This document shows, piece after piece, positions 1 to 8,935 of a DNA stretch of 64,000 nucleotides (position 1 is its first letter; every line of letters begins with the position of its first letter). The notes below the pieces were generated by a model, which saw nothing but the letters and a program-made list of their open reading frames with translations, searched no databases and was not told where the DNA came from. Origin of the DNA: an uncultured Candidatus Melainabacteria bacterium (GTDB lineage Bacteria > Cyanobacteriota > Vampirovibrionia > Gastranaerophilales > Gastranaerophilaceae); assembly GCA_934747335.1 (NCBI GenBank), contig CAKVGS010000004.1:1-64000 (forward strand). The letters run 5' to 3'. A program made the position numbers and the translations under genes.

Positions 1-1215
1 GTTAAAATGGCTCGTGAATTATTGGGTCAAGATGCTCATATACGTTTCCACTCTCACGAAACAGCAGGTACAGGCTTAGCTGCATACTTAGCTGCTCTTG
101 ATGGTGGTGCTGACGGTATTGACTTAGCGATGAAACCTGTTTCAGGCGGTACTGGTCAACCTGATATTATTTCTATGTGGCACGCATTAAAAGGTACTGA
201 ATACGACCTAGGTTTAGATATTAAGAAAATTATGGAAACAGAAGAAATCTTCAAAGAATGCATGAAAGATTATCCAATCTCTCCAATTTCTTTGGCTGTT
301 AACCCAATTCTTATCCAAGCTCCACTTCCAGGTGGCGCAACAGCTACAACTGTTAACCAATTAAAAGATATGGGTATGTTAGATAAGTTCCCTAAACTTA
401 TCGCTAACATGAAAGAAGTTGTTGAAAGAGGCGGTTTTGCTACATCTGTAACTCCTGTTTCACAATTCTATGCACAACAATCATTCTTGAACGCAATTAC
501 TCCTGAACCATGGCAACAAGCTAACCCAGGTTACGCAAAAATGCTTCTTGGTTACTTTGGTAAAACTCCTTGTGAACCGGATCCTGAATTAGTTAAATGG
601 GCTCAAGAAAAAATCGGTATGGAACCTACGACAGAAAAAGTTGTTGATATTAACGAAAAAGATCCTGAAAAAGGTATTGAAGCAGCTAAGAAAAGACTTG
701 AAGAAGCCGGACTTCCTACAACAGATGAAAACATCTTTATTTCTGCAGCTTGCAAAGATGGCAACGTAGATAAAGGTATTGAATTCTTGCTAGGTAAAGG
801 TCATGTTTCAGTTAATAAAACTGCTAACAAAGAAGCTGCACCAGCTGCTCAAGCATCAGCTTCAGGCGAATATACAATCAAAGTTAACGGTAAAAACTAT
901 GCAGTTAAACTTGAAGGTGAAAACAAAGCGACTGTTAACGGTAAAACTTATGATATTAATGTTAAAGCAGGTATTGAAACAAAAGCTGCTTCATCAGGTG
1001 ATGGCGAAGAAGTTAAAGCAGGTTTACCGGGTAACGTATTAAGAGTTGAAGTTTCAGAAGGCGATGAAGTAGCTGAAGGCGATGTATTGTTGGTTGTTGA
1101 AGCTATGAAAATGGAAACTGAAATCAAATCACCAAAAGCTGGCACTGTTCAATCAATTTTGGTTGCTCAAGGTGACAAAGTTGTAAGTGGCCAAGCATTG
1201 GTAACTTTGGGTTAA
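1..1215 (+). CDS. oadA: Oxaloacetate decarboxylase / pyruvate carboxylase subunit B, 3' part (biotin-carrying alpha subunit)
   Basis: The reading frame is open from the first base, so the gene starts upstream; about 404 residues are visible, against roughly 600 in the family. The visible part holds the end of the carboxyltransferase TIM barrel (HSHETAG, GGTGQPD), the helical conserved carboxylase domain (about 130-230), an Ala/Gly linker, and a C-terminal biotinyl domain with the biotin site EAMKMET (lysine about 368 counted from the internal ATG at 7). In this family the subunit takes CO2 from oxaloacetate (or a related beta-keto acid) onto biotin. The next gene encodes the matching sodium-pumping beta subunit, which favours a membrane decarboxylase over a soluble pyruvate carboxylase. 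The substrate cannot be settled because the N-terminal part is missing. Confidence 0.9.
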   Translation, partial: VKMARELLGQDAHIRFHSHETAGTGLAAYLAALDGGADGIDLAMKPVSGGTGQPDIISMWHALKGTEYDLGLDIKKIMETEEIFKECMKDYPISPISLAVNPILIQAPLPGGATATTVNQLKDMGMLDKFPKLIANMKEVVERGGFATSVTPVSQFYAQQSFLNAITPEPWQQANPGYAKMLLGYFGKTPCEPDPELVKWAQEKIGMEPTTEKVVDINEKDPEKGIEAAKKRLEEAGLPTTDENIFISAACKDGNVDKGIEFLLGKGHVSVNKTANKEAAPAAQASASGEYTIKVNGKNYAVKLEGENKATVNGKTYDINVKAGIETKAASSGDGEEVKAGLPGNVLRVEVSEGDEVAEGDVLLVVEAMKMETEIKSPKAGTVQSILVAQGDKVVSGQALVTLG

Positions 1216-1234
1216 TAAGGGGAGGTAAATGGTT

Positions 1235-2431
1235 ATGAATATTGCTGACGGTTTACATACTCTTTGGGACTCAACAGGTATTATGGGTTTTGTGCATTCT
1301 GCACAAAACGCCATTGCTGACCCAAACTTGCAAGGTTTTGAACAAATCTTGCACATGCACGGACAATGGATTATGATTTTAATCTGTTTGTTCTTGTTAT
1401 GGCTTGGTATTAAGAAACAATTTGAACCATTGCTTCTTGTTCCTATCGCATTCGGTGGTTTGTTATCAAACATCCCAATGCCATTAGGTGAAGAAATTGC
1501 AGGTCCAAACGGTTTCTTAGGTATTATTTTTGAAGCCGGTATTCACAAAGGCTTGTTCCCATTGATTATTTTCATGGGTGTTGGTGCCATGACAGACTTC
1601 GGTCCTTTGATTGCTAACCCTAAAACAGCTCTTTTAGGTGGTGCTGCTCAATTCGGTATTTTCGGTGCGTTATTGATGGCTTATTGCTTATTCGGTTTCT
1701 CAATGCCTGAAGCTGCATCTATCGGTATCATCGGTGGTGCTGACGGTCCTACTTCAATTTATGTAACAACAAAATTGGCTGAAAACTTGCTTGGACCTAT
1801 TGCTGTTGCAGCATACTCTTACATGGCTTTAGTTCCTGTTATTCAGCCTCCTATAATGAAGTTGTTCACAACAGAAGCTGAACGTAAAATCCAAATGACT
1901 CAGTTAAGAGATGTTTCTAAGAGAGAAAAAATTGTATTCCCTCTAATGATTCTACTTCTTTGCGTAATCTTGCTTCCAAGCGCTTGTCCTCTTTTAGGTG
2001 CGCTATGTTTTGGTAACTTATGTAAAGAATGTGGCGTTGTTGAAAGATTGTCTGACACTATGCAAAATGCCCTAATCAATATTGTAACAATATTCTTAGG
2101 CTTATCAGTTGGTTCAAAATTATCAGCAAGCCAATTCTTAACAGTTCAAACATTATTCATCTTATTACTAGGTGTAATTGCATTCTCACTTGCAACAGCC
2201 GCCGGTGTATTGATGGCTAAATTGATGAACTTATGTTCAAAAGAAAAAATCAATCCGCTTATTGGTTCAGCAGGTGTTTCTGCAGTACCGATGGCAGCTC
2301 GTGTATCTAACAAAGTTGGTCTTGAAGCTAACCCTCAAAACTTCTTGTTAATGCACGCAATGGGTCCAAATGTTTCTGGTGTAATCGGCTCTGCCGTAGC
2401 AGCAGGTGTTTTACTAGCACTTTGCCACTAG
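1235..2431 (+). CDS. oadB: Sodium-translocating decarboxylase beta subunit
   Basis: This is a very hydrophobic protein of about 398 residues with some nine or more membrane segments and the family motifs [13 protein letters not shown] and [13 protein letters not shown], the latter carrying the aspartate used in Na+ coupling. OadB/GcdB/MmdB proteins decarboxylate carboxybiotin on the alpha subunit and use the energy to export Na+. It lies 19 bases after oadA and is clearly co-transcribed. There are two possible ATG codons: the first (1229) is only 3 nt from the GGAGG box at 1221-1225, while the second (1235) is 9 nt away and is preferred. No small gamma subunit gene is visible next to it. A strong terminator follows. 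Confidence 0.93.
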   Translation: MNIADGLHTLWDSTGIMGFVHSAQNAIADPNLQGFEQILHMHGQWIMILICLFLLWLGIKKQFEPLLLVPIAFGGLLSNIPMPLGEEIAGPNGFLGIIFEAGIHKGLFPLIIFMGVGAMTDFGPLIANPKTALLGGAAQFGIFGALLMAYCLFGFSMPEAASIGIIGGADGPTSIYVTTKLAENLLGPIAVAAYSYMALVPVIQPPIMKLFTTEAERKIQMTQLRDVSKREKIVFPLMILLLCVILLPSACPLLGALCFGNLCKECGVVERLSDTMQNALINIVTIFLGLSVGSKLSASQFLTVQTLFILLLGVIAFSLATAAGVLMAKLMNLCSKEKINPLIGSAGVSAVPMAARVSNKVGLEANPQNFLLMHAMGPNVSGVIGSAVAAGVLLALCH

Positions 2432-2470
2432 GAATGTTAATGTCAGGCCGTGCCTGACCTACAAAATATA

Positions 2471-2506
2471 AAGAAGGCGCGAACGAAGTTCGCGCCTTCT
2501 TTGTTT
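2471..2506 (+). terminator. Rho-independent terminator after oadB
   Basis: A 14-bp perfect stem (2471-2484 with 2488-2501) with a GAA loop is followed by a T-rich run. It ends the oadAB transcript. A smaller hairpin (GTCAGGC/GCCTGAC, 2442-2458) lies just upstream. Confidence 0.93.
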
Positions 2507-2575
2507 GTAAAATTATTGTAATAATATAGCAATTATTTTTATTTTTCGGTTTTATTATGTTAGGAAGGTGTAGCA

Positions 2576-3550
2576 ATGAATATAGAAAAAATAAATATTT
2601 CTAATTCTATTTATACAAATCAAAAACACAATATGTCTAAATCAACATTTAGAGGAAAAGAAGATTTAGCAAAAGCAGGTCTTACGGGGTTAAGTGCCGT
2701 TGCTGCTTCTGCGGTTGCAGCCATGAATATGAATAATACATCTAATTCGACCATAAAAGAATCAGATATTAATTTCGGTATTACGTTATGCGGTGCGGGA
2801 AATATTAGAGGTAATTGTGTTGATGTGGATGATTATAGAGCATATTTACCTAATGATTTTTCGCTTCCAGTAATGAGAAAAGTAAAAATACGAGGAAAAA
2901 CTAATACAATTGTTATGTTTAGATTAGCGCCGGAAACACAAGGTTTGCGTGGTGGTGACAATATGACTATGCAACTGAATTGTGATATTAGCGCTGAAAC
3001 TGTAAGTAAATTGATAAATAAATTGGAAGAAGTCGGAGTAATAACTCACAGAAAATATCCGGCGGGTAATACTAATTATTTTGTAAATTCAACTGAGCCA
3101 CGAGAGTTTATGGCAATACCTAAAATTAAAACAATTATTGCAAATTTTTTGAACGAACGAAGTGGTAATGTCATGCAAACACAAAAAGTTCCTACTAAAC
3201 CGCATGTCTCTTATAACTTAAAATTGAGTGATATTAACATGGTTGAATTAAATCGCGTGCAAGACAATGATAATCAACGTGAAGTAAAAGATTATTTAAG
3301 GGATTTTCTTAATAATGGCAAAAATTTTACGGTAGTACATGATAAAATTATTGAAAATAATCAAACAAAAGAGATTACAGCATTGCTTATTCCTGTAACT
3401 CATGCTTGGGATTGTTTTACTGTTACAATTGATAGAAATATTCCTGACGAGAAATGCAAGGGATTACTAGATTATATGGCAAGAGCACAAATTACAGAAA
3501 CAGAGGATCCAAGGTTTAAATCAGCTATTTTAGAATATTTTAATTCATAA
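2576..3550 (+). CDS. Orphan protein with N-terminal F-R-G-K tag and possible winged-helix segment
   Basis: I do not recognise this 324-residue protein. It starts with a polar Asn/Ile-rich stretch ending in STFRGK (Phe25), the short N-terminal tag seen on many orphans of this window. A small Ala-rich segment follows (about 36-50) that is too weak to be a confident membrane helix. Residues 139-165 (ISAETVSKLINKLEEVGVI followed by basic residues) read like the recognition helix and wing of a winged-helix DNA-binding fold, but no other part supports a regulator. The SD AGGAAGG lies 7 nt before the ATG. It stands alone between the oadAB terminator and a convergent gene. Function unknown. Confidence 0.8.
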   Translation: MNIEKINISNSIYTNQKHNMSKSTFRGKEDLAKAGLTGLSAVAASAVAAMNMNNTSNSTIKESDINFGITLCGAGNIRGNCVDVDDYRAYLPNDFSLPVMRKVKIRGKTNTIVMFRLAPETQGLRGGDNMTMQLNCDISAETVSKLINKLEEVGVITHRKYPAGNTNYFVNSTEPREFMAIPKIKTIIANFLNERSGNVMQTQKVPTKPHVSYNLKLSDINMVELNRVQDNDNQREVKDYLRDFLNNGKNFTVVHDKIIENNQTKEITALLIPVTHAWDCFTVTIDRNIPDEKCKGLLDYMARAQITETEDPRFKSAILEYFNS

Positions 3551-3552
3551 AA

Positions 3553-4200
3553 TTATCTTAAAAGCAAAATAAACCAAGGAGTTGCTTGAGTGTTTTCACC
3601 AAAGTGTGAGAATTGTATCATTCCTTTTTTGGTAATATTTACAAAGCCTGTTAATTCATAAGTGTTAAATTTTGCATTTCCTGATGAAAAAGTGTAATTT
3701 TCAAAAGTTCTGTTTGTGTCATTTAAAATAATTATTTTTTCATTGCGAGCATGTTTTTTGATTTTTAGTGAGTTCGTATTCGGGCTGAATTCGGAAATTT
3801 TAATTATTTTAAAGTCAGGAAAAAGTTTTTGAACTTCTTCTTCAGTTAATTCTCTTTTGGTAAATTCTCCGTTTAAAAAAGCAAAATCATAGAATTTTAA
3901 ATCTGAATTTGAATATCCGATTAAATCATTGCCTTTTAAAAATTCGTAATTACAATGCGTTAAAAAAGCCAATGTTTCATCAAAGTATAAATATTCAGAG
4001 GTGTTATCTTCTGCTATATTTTTGATAAAAAAGTCAGGTGAGTGTCTGTCTTTTTTTGTAGACCAACTATCTAATTCTGCATTATAAGTTATTTTAGCAT
4101 TTTGTTTTAAATTCTTATATGGAATGCTTTGAGTGTTGTTTGCTAAAACACTTAATGATAGCGAACCGACTAATATTAAACTTAATAAAATCTTTTTCAT
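3553..4200 (-). CDS. Exported protein of unknown function
   Basis: A 215-residue protein with a clear Sec signal peptide (MKKILLSLILVG then SLSLSVLAN, cleavage about residue 21). The upstream in-frame ATG at 4224 would put eight residues before the signal peptide. The ATG at 4200 has GGGAG about 7 nt upstream and is chosen. The mature part is rich in Asn, Lys, Phe and Tyr, without cysteines or a motif I recognise, and is probably a periplasmic or envelope protein. Its stop codon lies 2 bases from that of the convergent gene at 2576-3550. Confidence 0.78.
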   Translation of the reverse strand: MKKILLSLILVGSLSLSVLANNTQSIPYKNLKQNAKITYNAELDSWSTKKDRHSPDFFIKNIAEDNTSEYLYFDETLAFLTHCNYEFLKGNDLIGYSNSDLKFYDFAFLNGEFTKRELTEEEVQKLFPDFKIIKISEFSPNTNSLKIKKHARNEKIIILNDTNRTFENYTFSSGNAKFNTYELTGFVNITKKGMIQFSHFGENTQATPWFILLLR

Positions 4201-4297
4201 ATAAAATCTCCCAATTGCAAACATTATATCCTAATCGCAATGGGAGTTCAACTATTTGCAGGAGTTTAAAATCTAAAGAAATATATATAATAAAATT

Positions 4298-4789
4298 ATG
4301 AGTTTAGTATCGAATTTTATAGGTGGAATATCTTCAGTAGGTGTTGGTGGTTTAAATCCTTCGCAAAATTTGGATTTGAATGATACTACGTTTTCGGATT
4401 TGTTAGAAAAACAAATGGAAGTTAAACCTAAAGAAGATAATAACAATATTTTCGCATCTCTTGGTATGCCTGCCGGCATGCAAATAGAAAATGTTGATTT
4501 TTCTGAAAAGGTGCAGGACCAAATGGAAAGTTTGGGAGAAAAAATGACTCCTGAAAAAGTCAATGAAGCTAACAAGTTGGATTTAAACGGTGATGGCAAT
4601 GTAACAACATCAGAAGCCGTTACGTTTTTTACATCACTTTTAGACAATTCTAATCTAGGTGAACAAAACGATTCCGGACTTTTTGATTTTGCCAAAAAAC
4701 AAGCATTTAATTTTTATAACAAATATTCAAGAAATGTTGTCACCGATGTGCAGGAGTTTGTTGAAGATATTCAGGGACTGGTAAGTTAG
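4298..4789 (+). CDS. Orphan protein with a single EF-hand-type calcium loop
   Basis: A 163-residue protein. Residues 95-106 (DLNGDGNVTTSE) form a textbook 12-residue calcium loop, with Asp, Asn and Asp at positions 1, 3 and 5, Gly at 6 and Glu at 12. The same pattern occurs in dockerins and other bacterial calcium-binding repeats, but only one copy is present. The N-terminus is Gly/Ser/Asn-rich and the C-terminal 40 residues are probably helical. There is no signal peptide and no clear SD. The upstream run AAATATATATAATA may be a promoter resembling, weakly, the shared element described elsewhere in the window. Function unknown. Confidence 0.75.
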   Translation: MSLVSNFIGGISSVGVGGLNPSQNLDLNDTTFSDLLEKQMEVKPKEDNNNIFASLGMPAGMQIENVDFSEKVQDQMESLGEKMTPEKVNEANKLDLNGDGNVTTSEAVTFFTSLLDNSNLGEQNDSGLFDFAKKQAFNFYNKYSRNVVTDVQEFVEDIQGLVS

Positions 4790-4808
4790 TTTACTTTTGA
4801 TTGGTGCA

Positions 4809-4865
4809 TTGGGTTTACCCTACCCTTGAGGGAGGGTCGAAATCTTTGATTTCTGGGAGGGGTAC
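4809..4865. repeat. Short palindromic intergenic repeat
   Basis: A C-rich then G-rich stretch (ACCCTACCC, TTGAGGGAGGG, GAAATCTTTGATTTC, TGGGAGGGG) forms two small hairpins. It resembles the CCCTCTCC/GGAGAGGG intergenic repeats elsewhere in the window and stands out from the AT-rich background. The rest of 4790-5072 shows only a possible promoter (TATAAT at 5016) for the next gene. Confidence 0.6.
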
Positions 4866-5072
4866 TTAAGAAAGTTTTAAGAGCTCTAGACGGCTTGGCT
4901 TAGCATTGTTTTAAAGAAGTTTATAATTTCTTATTCTCTTATTGTTTTATTTTTTCCTTATTTGTAACAAAATGAAAAAATTTTCTTCTTAATAAAAAAA
5001 GCTTTTTGTTTGTAATATAATAATTGTATTGGAAATTAAAATAGCTTTATTTTTGATTAATAAGGAGGTCAA

Positions 5073-5774
5073 ATGGGCAAAATTGAAATTACACACGAAA
5101 TCGAAGAAAAGTGTTGTGTACATCGTGGTATAAAAGGAACTCCGGCTCCTATTCCACAAGAAGGTGAATGGACAAAATGTAAAGAAATTACTGATATTTC
5201 AGGTCTTACTCACGGTTGCGGATGCTGTGCTCCTCAACAAGGTACTTGTAAGCTTACTTTAAACGTTAAAAACGGTATTATTCAAGAAGCTTTAGTTGAA
5301 ACTATCGGTTGTTCTGGTATGACTCACTCAGCAGCTATGGCAGGTGAAATTCTTCCAGGAAAAACTCTTCTTGAAGCATTAAATACAGACCTTGTTTGTG
5401 ACGCAATTAACGTTGCTATGAGAGAATTGTTCTTACAAATCGTTTACGGTAGAACTCAATCAGCTTTCTCTGAAAACGGACTTCCTGTTGGTGCAGGTCT
5501 TGAAGATTTAGGTAAAGGTTTGTGCTCTATGTGTGGTACAATCCACTCAACAGCTCAAAAAGGTGTTAGATACTTATCATTAACTGAAGGTTACATTTTG
5601 AAGATGGGTCTTGATAAGAATGATGAAGTTATTGGTTATCAATTCGTAAATCTTGGTAAAGTTATGGATGCTATCAAGAAAGGTGTTGACCCTAAAGAAG
5701 CTTACGAAAAGAATATCGGTACTTACGGCAGATTTGCTGATGCGGTTAAGTACATTGATCCTAGAGAAGAATAG
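5073..5774 (+). CDS. NifU/IscU-like iron-sulfur scaffold protein
   Basis: A 233-residue, cysteine-rich protein. Residues 60-130 match the NifU/IscU N-terminal fold (VETIGCSGMTHSAAMAGEIL, then LLEALNTDLVCDAIN), and extra cysteines lie at 14, 15, 36, 49, 51, 52, 59 and in GLCSMCGTIH. Proteins of this type are annotated as Fe-S assembly scaffolds and typically sit beside a GGGtGRT-family gene, as here (140 bp gap). The SD AAGGAGGTC is perfect. The biochemical role of this two-gene unit is not established. Codon use is strongly biased, as in oadAB, suggesting high expression. Confidence 0.83.
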   Translation: MGKIEITHEIEEKCCVHRGIKGTPAPIPQEGEWTKCKEITDISGLTHGCGCCAPQQGTCKLTLNVKNGIIQEALVETIGCSGMTHSAAMAGEILPGKTLLEALNTDLVCDAINVAMRELFLQIVYGRTQSAFSENGLPVGAGLEDLGKGLCSMCGTIHSTAQKGVRYLSLTEGYILKMGLDKNDEVIGYQFVNLGKVMDAIKKGVDPKEAYEKNIGTYGRFADAVKYIDPREE

Positions 5775-5914
5775 TGCGAGCTTGCTCGCAGTTTAGAAGA
5801 ACTAAGTTTAGAAGTTTTTAAGTTCTTTTAAAATTTCTTATAAACTACTAAACTCCTCAACTTCTAAACATTTCATAAAGTTAGTAATTAACAATTAAAA
5901 TAAGGAAATAAAAT

Positions 5915-6919
5915 ATGACAGTAAAATTTGAAGGACAAGATAGACGTGAAGCTACTCTAGCTAAAGTTTTACCTGAATACGGTTTCAAATCTTTAGAAGA
6001 CGCTCGTGATCTATGCTTATCAAAAGGCATCGATGTAGATGCTATTGTTAAAGGTATTCAGCCTATCGCGTTTGATAACGCATCTTGGGCTTATACTCTT
6101 GGTTGTGCTATTGCAATCAAAAAAGGTATTACAAATGCTGCTGATGCTGCTGAAGCAATCGGTTTAGGTTTACAAGCATTTGCAGTTCCAGGTTCAGTTG
6201 GTGACAGAAGACAAGTTGGTATTGGTCACGGTAACTTAGCTGCTATGTTATTAAGAGAAGAAACAAACTGCTTCTGTTTCTTAGCTGGTCACGAATCATT
6301 CGCTGCCGCTGAAGGTGCTATCGGTATTGCAAGAAACGCTAACAAAGTAAGAAAAGAACCTTTAAGAGTTATCTTGAACGGTCTTGGTAAAGACGCTGCT
6401 TATGTAATTGCAAGAATCAATGGTTTCACAGCTGTTGAAACAGAATACGATTACAAAACAGGCGAATTAAAAGTTGTTAAAGAAACTCCATTCTCAGAAG
6501 GCGAAAGAGCAAAAGTTAAATGCTATGGTGCTGACGATGTAAACGAAGGTGTTGCTATTATGATTAAAGAAGGTGTTGATGTATCTATCACAGGTAACTC
6601 AACTAACCCTACAAGATTCCAACACCCAGTAGCCGGTACTTACAAAAAATGGTGCTGGGAAAACGGTAGAAAATACTTCTCAGTAGCATCAGGTGGTGGT
6701 ACAGGTAGAACTCTTCACCCTGATAACGTTGCAGCAGGTCCTGCTTCTTATGGTATGACAGATACTATGGGTAGAATGCACGGTGATGCTCAATTCGCAG
6801 GTTCATCTTCAGTTCCTGCTCACGTAGAAATGATGGGTGTAATCGGTATGGGTAACAACCCAATGGTAGGTGCTACTGTTGCAGTTGCCGTTGCTGTTGA
6901 AAATGCAATGAAAGCTTAA
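5915..6919 (+). CDS. GGGtGRT family protein
   Basis: A 334-residue protein carrying the family signature SGGGTGRTLHP near residue 265, followed by AGPASYGMTDTMGRMHGDAQ. The family is named after this motif, is found mainly in anaerobes, and commonly follows a NifU-like gene. There is no membrane segment, so it is probably a cytosolic enzyme or Fe-S-related protein. Its reaction is unknown to me. SD TAAGGA. Codon bias is strong. A terminator immediately follows the gene. Confidence 0.88.
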   Translation: MTVKFEGQDRREATLAKVLPEYGFKSLEDARDLCLSKGIDVDAIVKGIQPIAFDNASWAYTLGCAIAIKKGITNAADAAEAIGLGLQAFAVPGSVGDRRQVGIGHGNLAAMLLREETNCFCFLAGHESFAAAEGAIGIARNANKVRKEPLRVILNGLGKDAAYVIARINGFTAVETEYDYKTGELKVVKETPFSEGERAKVKCYGADDVNEGVAIMIKEGVDVSITGNSTNPTRFQHPVAGTYKKWCWENGRKYFSVASGGGTGRTLHPDNVAAGPASYGMTDTMGRMHGDAQFAGSSSVPAHVEMMGVIGMGNNPMVGATVAVAVAVENAMKA

Positions 6920-6940
6920 GTCAAAATTTGACATAACTTG

Positions 6941-6976
6941 AAAAAGAGAATGACATTTGTCATTCTCTTTTTTTTT
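6941..6976 (+). terminator. Rho-independent terminator after GGGtGRT gene
   Basis: A 14-bp stem, AAAAAGAGAATGAC paired with GTCATTCTCTTTTT, has an ATTT loop and is followed by a T run. Confidence 0.92.
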
Positions 6977-6995
6977 ACTAGCAAAAATTTTTTTT

Positions 6996-7466
6996 ATGAG
7001 TTTTATAAGCAATATGGACATAAGTTTTAAAGGTATAAAAAATCCAACACTGCTTGCTATTAAAGGGCAAAGTTCTAGCGGATTGATAAAAATGAAAGCA
7101 TATCGATTTGCGGCAACTTTAACCAATGATGCAAAAGGCAAACATTTTGATGATTTCTATAAGGCATTAGATAAGCTTGATGGAGAAGGTGCATGGAAAT
7201 ATTTGCCACTAAATTCACCGCCGGAACAGGTTATTTTTGATGTTTCAAAATTTAGATTTGACAATACTGATATTCAGCCGGAAGCCACTTTTATGTTGAA
7301 TGGACGAAATCTTCCGTTAGATAATGACAAGGTTTTACCTATTTTTTCATTTTTAGCTAAAACAATTTCTACCGTACAAAATTCTCTGAAAAATACGGAT
7401 GTTTCAAATAATGCACATAAAATAAACGAAATTATTGAAGAAGCCGTTATAAATTATCTCGGCTAA
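6996..7466 (+). CDS. Orphan protein with N-terminal F-K-G tag
   Basis: About 156 residues. The open frame extends further upstream, but that part lies in the preceding terminator, so the ATG at 6996 is used (a second, at 7014, is possible; neither has an SD). The start MSFISNMDISFKGIKN contains the tag (Phe11-Lys-Gly). The rest is soluble, with a proline-rich middle and a helical C-terminus. I find no known domain. The stop codon directly abuts that of the convergent thioredoxin gene. Confidence 0.72.
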   Translation: MSFISNMDISFKGIKNPTLLAIKGQSSSGLIKMKAYRFAATLTNDAKGKHFDDFYKALDKLDGEGAWKYLPLNSPPEQVIFDVSKFRFDNTDIQPEATFMLNGRNLPLDNDKVLPIFSFLAKTISTVQNSLKNTDVSNNAHKINEIIEEAVINYLG

Positions 7467-7784
7467 TTATAAATGTTTTTCAATATTTGTAATTATTGTG
7501 CTTTTTGGCATCAAACCTACCATGCGCTCTACAACTTCACCGTCTTTGAATACTAAAAGCGTTGGCAAACCGCTAACTTGATATTTTTTTGCCATCTCAA
7601 TATTTTCATCAGTATCAATTTTGGTGAATTTGACTTTTGTTTCTAAGTCGCGTTCAACTTCTTCTAAGATTGGACCTAATTTTCTGCAAGGTCCGCACCA
7701 GTTTGCAAAAAAGTCCACAACTGTAATACCGTCGTTATTTACAACTTCCATATCAAAAATGTCTGTATTAATTTCCTGAACCAT
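7467..7784 (-). CDS. trxA: Thioredoxin
   Basis: A 105-residue protein of standard thioredoxin length with the active site ANWCGPC (Cys30, Cys33), the buried Asp in VVDFFA and the cis-proline loop VSGLPTL. It reduces cytosolic protein disulfides. No signal peptide. SD AGAGGT upstream. It is a single gene with a MITE-like element in its upstream region. Confidence 0.96.
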   Translation of the reverse strand: MVQEINTDIFDMEVVNNDGITVVDFFANWCGPCRKLGPILEEVERDLETKVKFTKIDTDENIEMAKKYQVSGLPTLLVFKDGEVVERMVGLMPKSTIITNIEKHL

Positions 7785-7802
7785 AATTACCTCTCTTTAA
7801 TG

Positions 7803-7928
7803 GTTAATAATACCCTCTCCCGCCTTCGGCACCCTCCCCCAAGGGAGGGGGTTGCCTGCGTTTGTTGAACGTCTTTAGTTCCCTCCCCTTGGGGGAGGGT
7901 GCCGAAGGCGGGAGAGGGTATTATTAAC
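7803..7928. mobile_element. MITE-like element with 38-bp perfect terminal inverted repeats
   Basis: The arms 7803-7840 and 7891-7928 are perfect inverted copies of each other (outer end GTTAATAATACCCTCTCC, then CGCCTTCGGCACCCTCCCCC), around a 50-bp centre that itself pairs partly (AAGGGAGGGG against CCCTCCCCTT). There is no ORF. A truncated copy of one arm and centre lies at 50937-50996, so the element is repeated in the genome. It sits between the divergent trxA and exonuclease genes. Confidence 0.85.
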
Positions 7929-8014
7929 TTTTTCCATCCTTTTGCAATTCCATATTACCACATATAATATATTCATGCTATTATACTGTTAGGGAGAAAT
8001 AAAAGGGTTTAAAA

Positions 8015-8935
8015 ATGCCGAGAAAAAAAGAAATAGAAATAGTTTTAGATACTGAAACAACAGGTCTTGATTACACTAGAGAAAAAATTATTGAATTTGC
8101 AGCGGTAAGATTAGAAAACGGAAAAATTAAAGATGAATTCCAAACTTTAATCAATCCGCATCAACATATCAGAAAATCAAGTATTGCTGTACACGGAATT
8201 ACACAAGATATGGTAGAAGATGCCCCTAGCGAAGAAGAAGCTTTACCTAAAATTTTGGAATTTATCGGGGATTATCCGATAGTTGCTCATAACGTGATTT
8301 TTGATTATTCATTCTTGAATGAAGCTAAACTAAGGGTTTTCGGCGAAAAATTGGAAAATCCAAGAATTGATTCTCAAACTATGTTTAAAGAGATTGCGCC
8401 TGATTTGGAATCACACGGGCTTGAAGCTTTAACAAAAAGATTTAATGTAGAATTAAACAATCATCATAGAGCTATGGCTGATACGATGGGTTTAGCTTTA
8501 GCTTATCCGAAACTTAAAAAATTATATTTACAAAGACTTGATTGGCAGAAAAAACAACTTCAAAATGTTGATTATTTGTTCGATAGATATTTAAGAATAC
8601 AACAAAGTATCGCAACTATGCAATCAGAATTACAAGATTTAAAATCAGTTTTCAAATTGTATTTTGAACTTGGCGGAGAACCTTTAGTTGCAGAAACCGG
8701 TGAAATGATGATTTATCAATCAAAACAGTCTTTTGGTTATAATTTAGCCGATATAAAAGATGTTTTAGAAGATGTTGGCGCATTAGAAAAAGCCGTAAAA
8801 GTTAATAACGGTTTTATTGATAGACTTTGTAACGGTTTGAGCTTGTCAGACGAATACAAAGATATTATTCACGAAGCGCGTCAGGAACTTTCAGAAACTC
8901 GTAATATTCAAGTGATTAAGCCATGCAAACAATAA
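8015..8935 (+). CDS. DnaQ-like 3'-5' exonuclease (DEDDh)
   Basis: A 306-residue protein. The N-terminal 170 residues form a DEDDh exonuclease: VLDTETTG gives Asp12 and Glu14, AHNVIFDYSFL gives Asp97, and HHRAMADT gives His151 and Asp156. The C-terminal 130 residues, mostly helical, match no domain I know. This could be a PolIII epsilon-type proofreading subunit or a repair/RNA exonuclease; the extra domain leaves this open. It overlaps the start of rlmD by 13 bp, so the two are translationally coupled. Confidence 0.88.
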   Translation: MPRKKEIEIVLDTETTGLDYTREKIIEFAAVRLENGKIKDEFQTLINPHQHIRKSSIAVHGITQDMVEDAPSEEEALPKILEFIGDYPIVAHNVIFDYSFLNEAKLRVFGEKLENPRIDSQTMFKEIAPDLESHGLEALTKRFNVELNNHHRAMADTMGLALAYPKLKKLYLQRLDWQKKQLQNVDYLFDRYLRIQQSIATMQSELQDLKSVFKLYFELGGEPLVAETGEMMIYQSKQSFGYNLADIKDVLEDVGALEKAVKVNNGFIDRLCNGLSLSDEYKDIIHEARQELSETRNIQVIKPCKQ

